A DNA stretch of 64,000 nucleotides from positions 5,766,001-5,830,000 of the forward strand of contig NZ_CP042912.1 of assembly GCF_008087665.1 (NCBI RefSeq), in the 5' to 3' direction. Position 1 is the stretch's first letter, and each line of letters begins with the position of its first letter. Both the position numbers and the translations under genes were made by a program. The notes under the pieces were generated by a model. It was not told the origin of the DNA, did no database searches, and was given only the letters and a program-made list of their open reading frames with translations. Positions 1 through 7,408 of the stretch are shown in pieces. This DNA is from Mariniblastus fucicola (lineage in GTDB: Bacteria; Planctomycetota; Planctomycetia; Pirellulales; Pirellulaceae).

Positions 1-1158
1 CACAAAGCTTAGCCAATCATTGATTCGCATTTGCGGTGCGATGCCCATCGCTTTGTTGAACGAGAACAAAAAGTCCAGCACTGGAGCAAACACAAAGAAG
101 AACGCCAGGCAAACGCCAGCGAAAAACAGCGCCAAACTCACTGGCAGGAAAATGTAGACGTATTTTTGCTCGTGAGGGTAAAGGCCTGCGGCGACAAACG
201 TCCACAGAAACCAGATGATCGCCGGCAACGCGACCAACAAGCCCGTGATCAAACCCGCCTTGAGCCAAATCAGGAAACCGTCGGTCGGCGCCAGAGACTG
301 AGGCTCGTTGTTGAGCGGCACCCACATCGTCAGCTCTCCTAGAGCACGTTTGAGTGGCGGCAACTGGTTTTGAAACAGGCTATGCACGAGTGCCCGATTG
401 AGCTGACGATTGGCAGCTTCGTCTTTCGAGTTCTCCCGCAAGTAAGTCTTCATTCTCGCCAACGGTTTTTCGACAGGCTTGGAGAACATCCGAGCCAGCA
501 ATCCCTGATCCGGTTCCGCCAGCTGTTCCGAAAACGCAGCATCGGAATGCAGATCCTTACCGGCCACAACATTGAATGCGTCGACCAACAGCCCAACGTC
601 CGCGCCGTTGACCTCTGACTTTTTCGCGAGGTCGGCGATCTTGATCTGCGTCGCTTTGGGAATCCGGCTCCAGACTGCCTTAAGCTGCGCCGCGTCACTA
701 TTGGCGTCCGCTGTCTGATTGGCCAAGCGCCCGGACAGCTCCTTCAGCCTCTCGCGGTCAAAGTCGACGGCGGAAAACAGATAGGGATTCAGTTCGACTT
801 TTTCACCGATGTCAGGACTGATCGATTGCAACAGCTTGAGAATCTCAACCGGGTCGACCAAACCTTTTTGCGGCACATATCGGGACTCGTCCATCCACGG
901 AGCAAGATCCGGATCGATGTAGCCCTGCTCACTGACCATCTGGTCTTTGGCTTCGACCAGCTCATAATTGTCCAACGCTTTGCGAAGCGGAACTTTAAGC
1001 TGCTTGACGACGTTTTCGGCAAAATAGAAGCCGATACAGCATCCAATCGCCAGAGCGATAAGGCATTTGACCAACACCCAACGCAGCTCTTCGAGATGCT
1101 GCCCAAAGCTCATCCGGCTTTCTTCAAAAAGGTCGTCGTCGCTGTTGCGGAAACTCAT
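1..1158 (-). CDS. tatC: Sec-independent (Tat) protein translocase subunit TatC, partial (3' end outside window)
   Basis: This is the TatC core of the twin-arginine translocase, the membrane receptor for folded proteins carrying RR signal peptides. The open frame covers 386 codons and leaves the window without a stop. The N-terminus has the TatC HLEELR motif (residues 21-26) followed by TM1 (about 30-48). The second half shows PTDGFLIWLKAGL, a Pro-containing helix, FVAAGLYPHEQK (cf. the family's FxxPGLxxxER) and NDWLSFV near the break. Between TM1 and residue 286 there is an insertion of about 200 mostly hydrophilic residues, where ordinary TatC has a short first periplasmic loop. The start at 1158 lacks a clear ribosome site; Met16 (1113), just before HLEELR, is an alternative. 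Substrates are encoded in this window (DUF1501 protein). The family call is firm. Confidence 0.93.
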   Translation of the reverse strand, partial: MSFRNSDDDLFEESRMSFGQHLEELRWVLVKCLIALAIGCCIGFYFAENVVKQLKVPLRKALDNYELVEAKDQMVSEQGYIDPDLAPWMDESRYVPQKGLVDPVEILKLLQSISPDIGEKVELNPYLFSAVDFDRERLKELSGRLANQTADANSDAAQLKAVWSRIPKATQIKIADLAKKSEVNGADVGLLVDAFNVVAGKDLHSDAAFSEQLAEPDQGLLARMFSKPVEKPLARMKTYLRENSKDEAANRQLNRALVHSLFQNQLPPLKRALGELTMWVPLNNEPQSLAPTDGFLIWLKAGLITGLLVALPAIIWFLWTFVAAGLYPHEQKYVYIFLPVSLALFFAGVCLAFFFVFAPVLDFLFSFNKAMGIAPQMRINDWLSFV

Positions 1159-1294
1159 TCGGGGTCAGACTACTTTTGCTCGTCAACGGAGGCAGTAAAG
1201 TGATAGTGTGTGTTGTGTCTGGGATCGTATCAGAAGCCAACGATTCCCTCAACGAAAGCCCTCAATCGTGATCCCTATTCTATCTGGTGGCAAC

Positions 1295-2284
1295 ATGTAC
1301 CCTCTCCGCTTTGAGCCAATTTTCCGACGATACATCTGGGGTGGGTTCGGGTTACGCGACCAACTGCTCAAAGAAACCGGGGACGAAACCGCGGCTGAGA
1401 GCTGGGAGATCGTGGATCATGGCGAGGACCAGAGCATTGTGATGCATGGCCCGCATAGCGGGAAAAGCCTGCGACAATTGATCGCTGACCATGGCACGGA
1501 ACTTCTGGGGGCCGACCTGGCAAGCCAACTGGTATCGGATTCCATTCCGGTCCAGCTACGAAATCGATTTCCGCTGCTGCTGAAGTTCCTCGACGCGAAC
1601 CGGGACTTGTCCATTCAGGTTCACCCAGACGACGCTTTCGGTTCGACACTCTCGCCACCGGATTTGGGCAAGACCGAAGCCTGGATCGTGATGGATGCAA
1701 AACCCGGCGCGAAAATCTATGCGGGCTTGAAAGAAGGCGTGACCGAAGAGGCCTTTCGGGCCGCTGCCGCCAGCGGCGAAACGCCTTCGATGATGCACAG
1801 CTTTGAGCCGAAAGTCGGCGATTGCGTTTTCATCAAAGCAGGAACCCAGCACGCGATCGGCGCAGGGCTGTTGATCTGTGAGATTCAACAGGCCAGCAAC
1901 ACGACGTTCCGGATTGACGATTGGGGCCGAGTCGATGCCGATGGAAATCCTCGAGATCTGCACATTGAACAGGGGATCGCAGCCACTGATTTTGCACGCG
2001 GCCCCGTGGCTGCTGAAACTCCCGCTGCCGATGGTGAGGGAGTCGAAACGCTGGTCACCTGCGACAAGTTCACCATTTGCCGTCACCGAACAGGCGAATC
2101 GGTGAACGTTGGAGGCGACGGTCGCTTTCGTATTCTGACCGTGATCGATGGGTCAGTTTCAATCGAGAACGATCCCGCCGATAAAGAGCTTGGACGAGGC
2201 GAAACGGTTTTGTTGCCGGCTTGTCTTGGTGCGACGGCGGTTGAGCCAACCGGAGAGTCTGAGTTTTTGGAAATCTGGGCTTAG
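1295..2284 (+). CDS. manA: Mannose-6-phosphate isomerase, class I
   Basis: Interconverts mannose 6-phosphate and fructose 6-phosphate, linking glycolysis to GDP-mannose and glycan synthesis in the cytoplasm. It is a cupin-fold zinc enzyme. Visible family signatures are RYIWGG near the N-terminus, LLLKFLDANRDLSIQVHPDD (metal ligands Gln and His), GKTEAW with its Glu, and AGTQHAIGAGLLICEIQQ with the later His ligand. The 329-residue length fits the short Bacillus-type class. The frame is open upstream to 1208, but the family N-terminus (MYPLRFEPIF) begins at 1295 after a GGTGG-like ribosome site. It is divergent from tatC and convergent with the crotonase gene; a weak hairpin (2372-2384) lies between the two stops. 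Confidence 0.93.
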   Translation: MYPLRFEPIFRRYIWGGFGLRDQLLKETGDETAAESWEIVDHGEDQSIVMHGPHSGKSLRQLIADHGTELLGADLASQLVSDSIPVQLRNRFPLLLKFLDANRDLSIQVHPDDAFGSTLSPPDLGKTEAWIVMDAKPGAKIYAGLKEGVTEEAFRAAAASGETPSMMHSFEPKVGDCVFIKAGTQHAIGAGLLICEIQQASNTTFRIDDWGRVDADGNPRDLHIEQGIAATDFARGPVAAETPAADGEGVETLVTCDKFTICRHRTGESVNVGGDGRFRILTVIDGSVSIENDPADKELGRGETVLLPACLGATAVEPTGESEFLEIWA

Positions 2285-2371
2285 AGTCGACACGTCACAG
2301 AGTCGCAATCGCGAACCTGTTGAAACGATGAAGCCATCGTGCCAGGCACCACATCACAGATCCTGATGGAG

Positions 2372-2388
2372 ACCTGCGACAGGTTTTA
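2372..2388 (+). terminator. Weak hairpin between convergent manA and crotonase genes
   Basis: ACCTG (2372-2376) and CAGGT (2380-2384) form a 5-bp stem with loop CGA, followed by a short T-rich run. It sits between the manA stop and the crotonase stop and could terminate manA. The stem is short, so this is a weak call. Confidence 0.3.
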
Positions 2389-2390
2389 GT

Positions 2391-3197
2391 TTAGAACTCA
2401 GTGGGTTTATCCCAATCGGGATCTCGTTTTTCGAGAAACGCGGCGATGCCCTCTTTCGCCGCCAGCGTCGTTCTGGCCGCAGCCATATTGGCGGCCGCGA
2501 TGCTTAGCTGCATCAACAGCTGTTCGCCAACCGTTTCGGTTAGAAACTGCTTTGTCATCTGATGCGACTCTCGAGCCGTCAGCGCGGTGCGGCTGACGAC
2601 TTCCTGGCTTTTGGCCCAGACAAAATCTTCGCTGACGATTTCATGGAACAGCCCCAACTCTCTTGCCGTGGCGGCATCAATCGTCTGACCGCTGAATAAC
2701 AAACGAGCGGCCAACCCCGTGCCCAATCGATATGAAAGCAGCGGCATCGTCAGCCCGGGACTCAAACCTCGAAGCGATTCCGGAATCGAAATCGTTGCTT
2801 TGTCTGACGCCACAACCAGATCCGAAGCCAGCATCAGCGCGACGCCGCTGCCCACGACTGGCCCGTTGGCCGCGCAAACGATGGGCTTGGGATATCGCAG
2901 CATCAATTCAATCAGCCCGCGAAACTCGTTCGCATCCTGATGCCACTGCTGCATCGCGTCTTTCGCCTCAGCAGTTTCCTGAAGCTGAACCAAATCGGTA
3001 CCCGAACAAAACGTGTCGCCGGCGCCTGTCAAAATCACTCCACGGACATTGCGTTCCTGATGAAAGTCCTGAAACGCTTGGTCAATCATCGAGACAATTT
3101 CGCGCGACAACGCGTTATGTTTGTCCGGGCGATTGATCAAAATGGTCCCGCTCGGCGGATCTTTACGAATTTGTACGTTGTCTGAAATTGCGATCAT
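2391..3197 (-). CDS. Enoyl-CoA hydratase/isomerase (crotonase) family protein
   Basis: Crotonase-superfamily enzyme acting on an acyl-CoA thioester; the exact substrate cannot be told from sequence. The 268-residue length is usual for the family. The N-terminal half shows the strand ILINRPDKHNALS, the first oxyanion-hole segment around FCSGTDL and the second around NGPVVGSGVALMLASDLVVA. The position where hydratases carry a catalytic Glu reads ESLRGLSPGLTMPLLSYRLG, so hydratase activity should not be assumed. The C-terminus has the usual helical trimerisation segment ending in FLEKRDPDW. It is a single gene, divergent from the TIM-barrel gene at 3376. Probable roles are fatty-acid or amino-acid catabolism. 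Confidence 0.88.
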   Translation of the reverse strand: MIAISDNVQIRKDPPSGTILINRPDKHNALSREIVSMIDQAFQDFHQERNVRGVILTGAGDTFCSGTDLVQLQETAEAKDAMQQWHQDANEFRGLIELMLRYPKPIVCAANGPVVGSGVALMLASDLVVASDKATISIPESLRGLSPGLTMPLLSYRLGTGLAARLLFSGQTIDAATARELGLFHEIVSEDFVWAKSQEVVSRTALTARESHQMTKQFLTETVGEQLLMQLSIAAANMAAARTTLAAKEGIAAFLEKRDPDWDKPTEF

Positions 3198-3375
3198 GTC
3201 GTTAACGCGTCAATTCGGACCGCAACCAGGAAAACTCACAGTCGACTGGTCCAATTGGGGAATCTGTTACGCCTGGATTCGCATCGACGAGATTTCGAAT
3301 CCTTGAAAGAGACCCGTTTGGTGGCCACAATAGGCGTTCGATAATTTTAGCAGACTTACCACCAGGCACGACGTT

Positions 3376-4416
3376 ATGGCAAAGCCAATTTTTCACTCGA
3401 GTATCGAAGGAGCGCAGCACGGCGCGAAAACTCTGGACGAATTCCTCGCTTTCGCGAAAGCGTCCGGAGCCGGCGGTGCTCAACCTTCCAACTACATGCT
3501 CCAGGCGTCGGACGACGGCACTTCGTTCAAGTCAGCTGAAGAGATCAAAGACTGTTTCGAAAAGCACGAGCTGCACTTCGATGGAATTTCAGCCCACTGT
3601 CCTTTCTGGGTTCACACAAGTGCCTGGACGGGAACCAAAAGTGGCCACCCATTCATTCACGCCCAGAACCACGACAAGTCACCGTCGGAACTGGAATCGT
3701 TCTACGAGGACTATCTGTTAAAGCTGATGGATCTGTCCGCTGAATGCGGCATCAAGATCATGCCCATGTTTTGGGGCGTGGCTTTCGGTTGGGAAATGGC
3801 GACCGGATACCCCTGGGGGTTCTGGGCGGGTCCCGGTTTCGACCTGCTTGCAGAAGGCAAAGAACGTTTTGCCACAAAGACCGAAAAGCTACGTGCTCAC
3901 GCGAACTCGTTGGGCATTTATCTGGCTCACGAAATTCACCCTGGAACGGCTGCGGTTTGTGCGGATGAATTCCTGATGCTGGTTGATACCTGCGATGGCG
4001 ACAAATGTCTTACAGTCAATGCCGACCCTTCCCATTGCTGGGAAGGCGAAGATTGGGAGACTCGTTTCAACAAAGTTGGCGATCGCGTTTACGGTTGCCA
4101 CGTGAAGAACTTCACGATTCACAAGAACGTGCCGCTTCGCAAGATGGACGGCAATTGGCACAACCGCGCGATGCAGTTTACGGACCTCGCGACAGGCGAC
4201 TTGAACATGACGCGATACGCAGAAGTCATGATGAAGATCGGCTATGCGTCGCGATATTGCGACATCATGGGTAGCGAAACTGCTCCGCTAATTGTGGAAG
4301 CAGAAAGCAACTATCGCGACGGAGATCGCACCAGCGCGGACGGCATCGCATGGGTTCGTGACAACCTGTGCTTCGACGTTCAGGAAGGCTCGTTTGAGGA
4401 CGCGATGGGAGCGTAG
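3376..4416 (+). CDS. Sugar phosphate isomerase/epimerase family protein (xylose isomerase-like TIM barrel)
   Basis: A 346-residue protein with the AP-endonuclease-2 / xylose isomerase-like TIM-barrel layout. Visible metal-site candidates are the Glu-His pair in LAHEIHPGT, Asp and His in NADPSHCWEGED, the His of CHVKNF, and a late Glu in PLIVEAES. Such proteins isomerise, epimerise or dehydrate sugars and inositols and are abundant in planctomycetes; the substrate here is unknown. Conserved aromatic stretches (GYPWGFWAGPGFD) suggest a defined orthologous group rather than a generic barrel. It is monocistronic, starts with ATG close to a divergent crotonase gene, and ends at a strong bidirectional terminator (4480-4517). 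Confidence 0.85.
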   Translation: MAKPIFHSSIEGAQHGAKTLDEFLAFAKASGAGGAQPSNYMLQASDDGTSFKSAEEIKDCFEKHELHFDGISAHCPFWVHTSAWTGTKSGHPFIHAQNHDKSPSELESFYEDYLLKLMDLSAECGIKIMPMFWGVAFGWEMATGYPWGFWAGPGFDLLAEGKERFATKTEKLRAHANSLGIYLAHEIHPGTAAVCADEFLMLVDTCDGDKCLTVNADPSHCWEGEDWETRFNKVGDRVYGCHVKNFTIHKNVPLRKMDGNWHNRAMQFTDLATGDLNMTRYAEVMMKIGYASRYCDIMGSETAPLIVEAESNYRDGDRTSADGIAWVRDNLCFDVQEGSFEDAMGA

Positions 4417-4479
4417 CAGAAAAAAGCTGAAGCCAACGCAACGTTCCGTGGGCTTTAAGTTTCAATGCTTTCAGATTTC

Positions 4480-4517
4480 AAAGGGCTCGGTGTTCACATG
4501 TGAATGCTGAGCCCTTT
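4480..4517. terminator. Bidirectional hairpin terminator between convergent genes
   Basis: AAAGGGCTC (4480-4488) pairs perfectly with GAGCCCTTT (4509-4517). The loop contains a second palindrome, TTCACATGTGAA. The A-run and T-run at the two feet allow termination from both sides, matching its position between the convergent genes ending at 4416 (+) and 4542 (-). Confidence 0.75.
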
Positions 4518-4541
4518 CTTCATTTATCCGCAAGACACACT

Positions 4542-5141
4542 CTAACGCCGCTTATGGAACAGCAAGGCAAACGCGTAGACCAACATGGTATATCCGCCCA
4601 ATACAATATTCAAAAATACGCCCTGAACCAGCGTGGTAAAGTAGAACCAAACCAACATGTACGGCCATGCGACGATTTCCGTCTCTTCATATCTGGTTTC
4701 AAGACCAAAACCATAGCCAAACAACTCGGACACAAGCCCCACTGAGAACATTCCGCAGATCATGTCCAGAATCATCGCGACAGGGTAAATCACGGAAATC
4801 ACAATCCGTGAGATGTAGCCAATGTTGACGGCCAGTCTTATCGATCGATTGGTAAGCTTTCGCCGCGTCCATTCTCTCGATTCAATAAAAACATACAGGG
4901 CCACAAAAGTCAGAATCCCCAACAGCATCGCAACTGACTGGATCGCATAGTCATCGGCCAACGCCATCCCCCAAAAGAAACTTGGCGCGGCGCTCACAAT
5001 GCAAATCACCAACCACCTCACAAGCGACTTGCCCAAATGGAATTCGCGAATCTCGGTGTCAGGATCGAAATCCGGAATGGCAGTCGCGACCGCAACCTCG
5101 GGAGACGCGAACGGGTTTGGCGGTTGCGGTTCTTCGTTCAT
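4542..5141 (-). CDS. Planctomycete membrane protein with N-terminal NPFASP motif, unknown function
   Basis: A 199-residue protein of unknown function. The N-terminus (MNEEPQPPNPFASPEV) carries the Pro-rich NP-[YF]-x-x-P type motif common at the start of small planctomycete membrane proteins. It is followed by a short cytoplasmic segment and about five hydrophobic segments, including LVRWLVICIVSAAPSFFWG, a central IVISVIYPVAMILDMICGMF and a C-terminal LVYAFALLFH ending in HKRR. The frame stays open upstream to 5192, but the Met at 5141 gives the motif at the true N-terminus and has an AGAAGAT purine run before it. It lies just downstream of epmA on the same strand (78-nt gap), so co-transcription is possible. 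No catalytic motif is visible. Confidence 0.7.
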   Translation of the reverse strand: MNEEPQPPNPFASPEVAVATAIPDFDPDTEIREFHLGKSLVRWLVICIVSAAPSFFWGMALADDYAIQSVAMLLGILTFVALYVFIESREWTRRKLTNRSIRLAVNIGYISRIVISVIYPVAMILDMICGMFSVGLVSELFGYGFGLETRYEETEIVAWPYMLVWFYFTTLVQGVFLNIVLGGYTMLVYAFALLFHKRR

Positions 5142-5219
5142 CTGAATCTTCTGAGAATGTTTATCGCTATCTGTTCGAATCGGACTCAGCAACGCGCGCG
5201 TCTTTGAAGCACTGTCACC

Positions 5220-6224
5220 CTAAGCCCGATCGATCGGAAACGCAATCACGTCACCAATCGACTCTTTCTTCAACAACACCATCAGCAACCGGTCGATTCC
5301 CAACGCCACGCCGCTGCAGGCTGGCAAACCGTGTCGCATTGCTTCAAGCAACTGACTCTCGAGCGGCAACGCGGCAATTCCGTCAGCCAACCGTTGCTGG
5401 TTCACCCATTCGTTTCGGTCCAACAACTCAACCGGGTCGAGCAATTCGTGATAGCCGTTTGCCAGTTCGACTCCGTTCACATACAGCTCAAACCTCTCAG
5501 CGTAAACGTGATCGTCGCAGCGAATTTTCGCCAACGCTGCCTGGCTGGTCGGCCAGTCAAAAACGATCACCGGGTGCTTAACTCCCAACTTGGGCTCAAC
5601 GATTTCCGACATGATCAAGTTCAGCCAGGAGTCTCGATCCTGATCATCGACGAAGGAAGTCGTATCGACGCCATTGAATTCGCAAGCGGCAGCAAATTGT
5701 TCAATCGACGCAGAGAATGGATCGATGCCTACGACAGCAACAAACGCATCGCGGTAAGTGATGGTAGCAACCTGATTCACATCGAAAACAAACTTTGCAA
5801 ACTGGGCTAACAGATCGATGCCTTTAAGAAGATCGTCTCCCACCCGATACCACTCCAGCATTGTGAATTCCGGATTGTGTCGGCGACCCGATTCCCCTTT
5901 TCGGAATGCTTTGCAAATCTGAAAGATGGAGGTGGCTCCAGACGCCAGCAACCGTTTCATGGCGAACTCGGGCGAGGTCTGCAAGAAGAAGTTTGCGTCG
6001 CCGTGGCCTGGATCCTGGCTTCCGCCCGCGATCACATTTGACTCGCTGACCCGAACCGGATCGATGTAGCGATCCACGACCGTATCGCGAGAAAGCAGTG
6101 GCGTTTCGACGTGCAGGAAGTCGCGATCTTCGAAAAAAGCACGTATCTTTCGCAGCAGGAGGCTACGCTGACGAAGAACAGCCAAACTGGCCGTGGGCTG
6201 GAATCGAAATTCTTCGGATGACAT
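5220..6224 (-). CDS. epmA: Elongation factor P beta-lysine ligase (EpmA/PoxA/GenX type)
   Basis: A paralogue of the lysyl-tRNA synthetase catalytic core that adenylates (R)-beta-lysine and attaches it to a lysine of elongation factor P, which helps ribosomes pass polyproline stretches. It is a class II synthetase: motif 1 around VETPLLS, motif 2 with FLQTSPEFAMKRLLASG and FQICKAFRKGESGRRHNPEFTMLEWYR, and motif 3 in SGVALGIDRLLMVLL. There is no N-terminal OB-fold anticodon domain, and the 334-residue length fits EpmA, which separates it from lysS. Neither efp nor epmB is within the window. It is divergent from the LOG-family gene, with about 105 bp between starts. Confidence 0.92.
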   Translation of the reverse strand: MSSEEFRFQPTASLAVLRQRSLLLRKIRAFFEDRDFLHVETPLLSRDTVVDRYIDPVRVSESNVIAGGSQDPGHGDANFFLQTSPEFAMKRLLASGATSIFQICKAFRKGESGRRHNPEFTMLEWYRVGDDLLKGIDLLAQFAKFVFDVNQVATITYRDAFVAVVGIDPFSASIEQFAAACEFNGVDTTSFVDDQDRDSWLNLIMSEIVEPKLGVKHPVIVFDWPTSQAALAKIRCDDHVYAERFELYVNGVELANGYHELLDPVELLDRNEWVNQQRLADGIAALPLESQLLEAMRHGLPACSGVALGIDRLLMVLLKKESIGDVIAFPIDRA

Positions 6225-6330
6225 GGGGCGGACCGTTAAACCGGTCTTTCAAAAACAACGGCGGGGAATTAGGCTTTTCGCTCATCAAAAAACAAGAAAA
6301 CGAATAGAAAACCACGCACAGGATAACATC

Positions 6331-7179
6331 GTGAGCGAAGACAAAGAAGTAAACGATCGCCTCGACGCGATCATGAATCACCACAGCTATCGTCTGGCCT
6401 ATCTGGACGAAATCTTCATCCGCCGCGAAGACCTGCGACCGCTGCGTCTGGAACTTGAGCTGCTCAAGCCAGAAATGCTGATGGAAGAAGCCGGCATCAA
6501 GTCAACTGTCGTCGTGTTTGGCGGAACTCAGATCGCGCCCAAAGACGTTGCAGAAGCACGCTTGGCCGCAGCCAACGAAGGCATTCGAAAGCTTCCCGAT
6601 GACCCGGCAGCGAAACGCGAACTGTTTCTCGCAGAGCGCGTAATGTCCAAGTCTCGCTACTACGAAGAGTGCCGGGAGTTTTCACGGATCGTCACCGAGT
6701 ACAACCTCAGCGATGGTCATCACGGTGAGTTCATCATCAAAACGGGTGGCGGGCCAGGCATCATGGAAGCCGGCAACCGGGGAGCCTACGATGCGGATGG
6801 CCAATCGATGGCGCTCAACATCACGTTGCCGTTCGAGCAAACGCCGAACTCTTACATTACGCCAGGACTGTGTTTCCAGTTCAACTACTTTGCCATCCGC
6901 AAGATGCATTTTTTGTTGCGAGCCAAAGCACTGGTTTGCTTTCCGGGCGGATTCGGAACACTGGACGAACTGTTCACAACGTTGACTTTGCGACAAACCG
7001 GTCGGATGCAAAACATTCCGATCATTCTCTACAGCAAAGAATACTGGGACGGAATTATTAACTTCCAGTTCCTGGCAGACGAAGGCGTCATTCAGGATTC
7101 GCACATGGAGCTGTTCCAGTACGCTGAATCGCCTGAAGAAACGTGGAAGATCATCAAAGATTTCCACGGCGTCAGCTAG
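6331..7179 (+). CDS. LOG-family protein (TIGR00730-type Rossmann fold)
   Basis: Lysine-decarboxylase-like (LOG) Rossmann-fold protein of 282 residues. Characterised family members release cytokinin bases from their ribotides or act as nucleotide phosphoribohydrolases; the bacterial role is often unknown. Both signature loops are present: GGGPGIMEAGNRGAYDADG and the PGGxGTxxE loop as FPGGFGTLDELF. A GTG start at 6331 is chosen because an AGGA ribosome site lies 6 nt upstream; a longer frame to 6193 would overlap the 5' end of divergent epmA. It is followed by a cluster of short palindromic repeats (7189-7301). Confidence 0.87.
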   Translation: MSEDKEVNDRLDAIMNHHSYRLAYLDEIFIRREDLRPLRLELELLKPEMLMEEAGIKSTVVVFGGTQIAPKDVAEARLAAANEGIRKLPDDPAAKRELFLAERVMSKSRYYEECREFSRIVTEYNLSDGHHGEFIIKTGGGPGIMEAGNRGAYDADGQSMALNITLPFEQTPNSYITPGLCFQFNYFAIRKMHFLLRAKALVCFPGGFGTLDELFTTLTLRQTGRMQNIPIILYSKEYWDGIINFQFLADEGVIQDSHMELFQYAESPEETWKIIKDFHGVS

Positions 7180-7188
7180 AGCACTCGA

Positions 7189-7301
7189 ATAGGTGAGTCT
7201 GTCGCAGGCTGATGCGCAATAAGGCGTACAGTAGGTGAGCCTGTCCCAGACTCATGCGGCAATAGCGAACATGTTGTGAGTCTGGGACAGACTCACCTAC
7301 T
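7189..7301. repeat. Three copies of a ~24-bp REP-like palindromic unit
   Basis: The unit centres on TGAGTCTGTCCCAGACTCA, itself an 8-bp inverted repeat with a 3-nt loop. Copies lie at 7189-7212 (diverged), 7230-7254 (direct) and 7277-7301 (inverted). The last two are inverse copies differing at one position and could also form a large hairpin with a 22-nt loop. It lies between the LOG gene and recJ. Function unknown; it could terminate the LOG gene or be a dispersed REP-type element. Confidence 0.75.
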
Positions 7302-7408
7302 GCCAGCGTCCTGCACAAGCTTGATCGCCATGGCTTCGAGAGACTTGCCTAGTTTGCTCACGTTTTTTAACATATCGGTTTCAAATCAAACTGTGTGTTG
7401 GAGAATCG

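Noticed and set aside
5220-6224. Lysyl-tRNA synthetase (lysS)
   Set aside because: The OB-fold anticodon domain is missing and the length matches EpmA; the catalytic core alone is shared.
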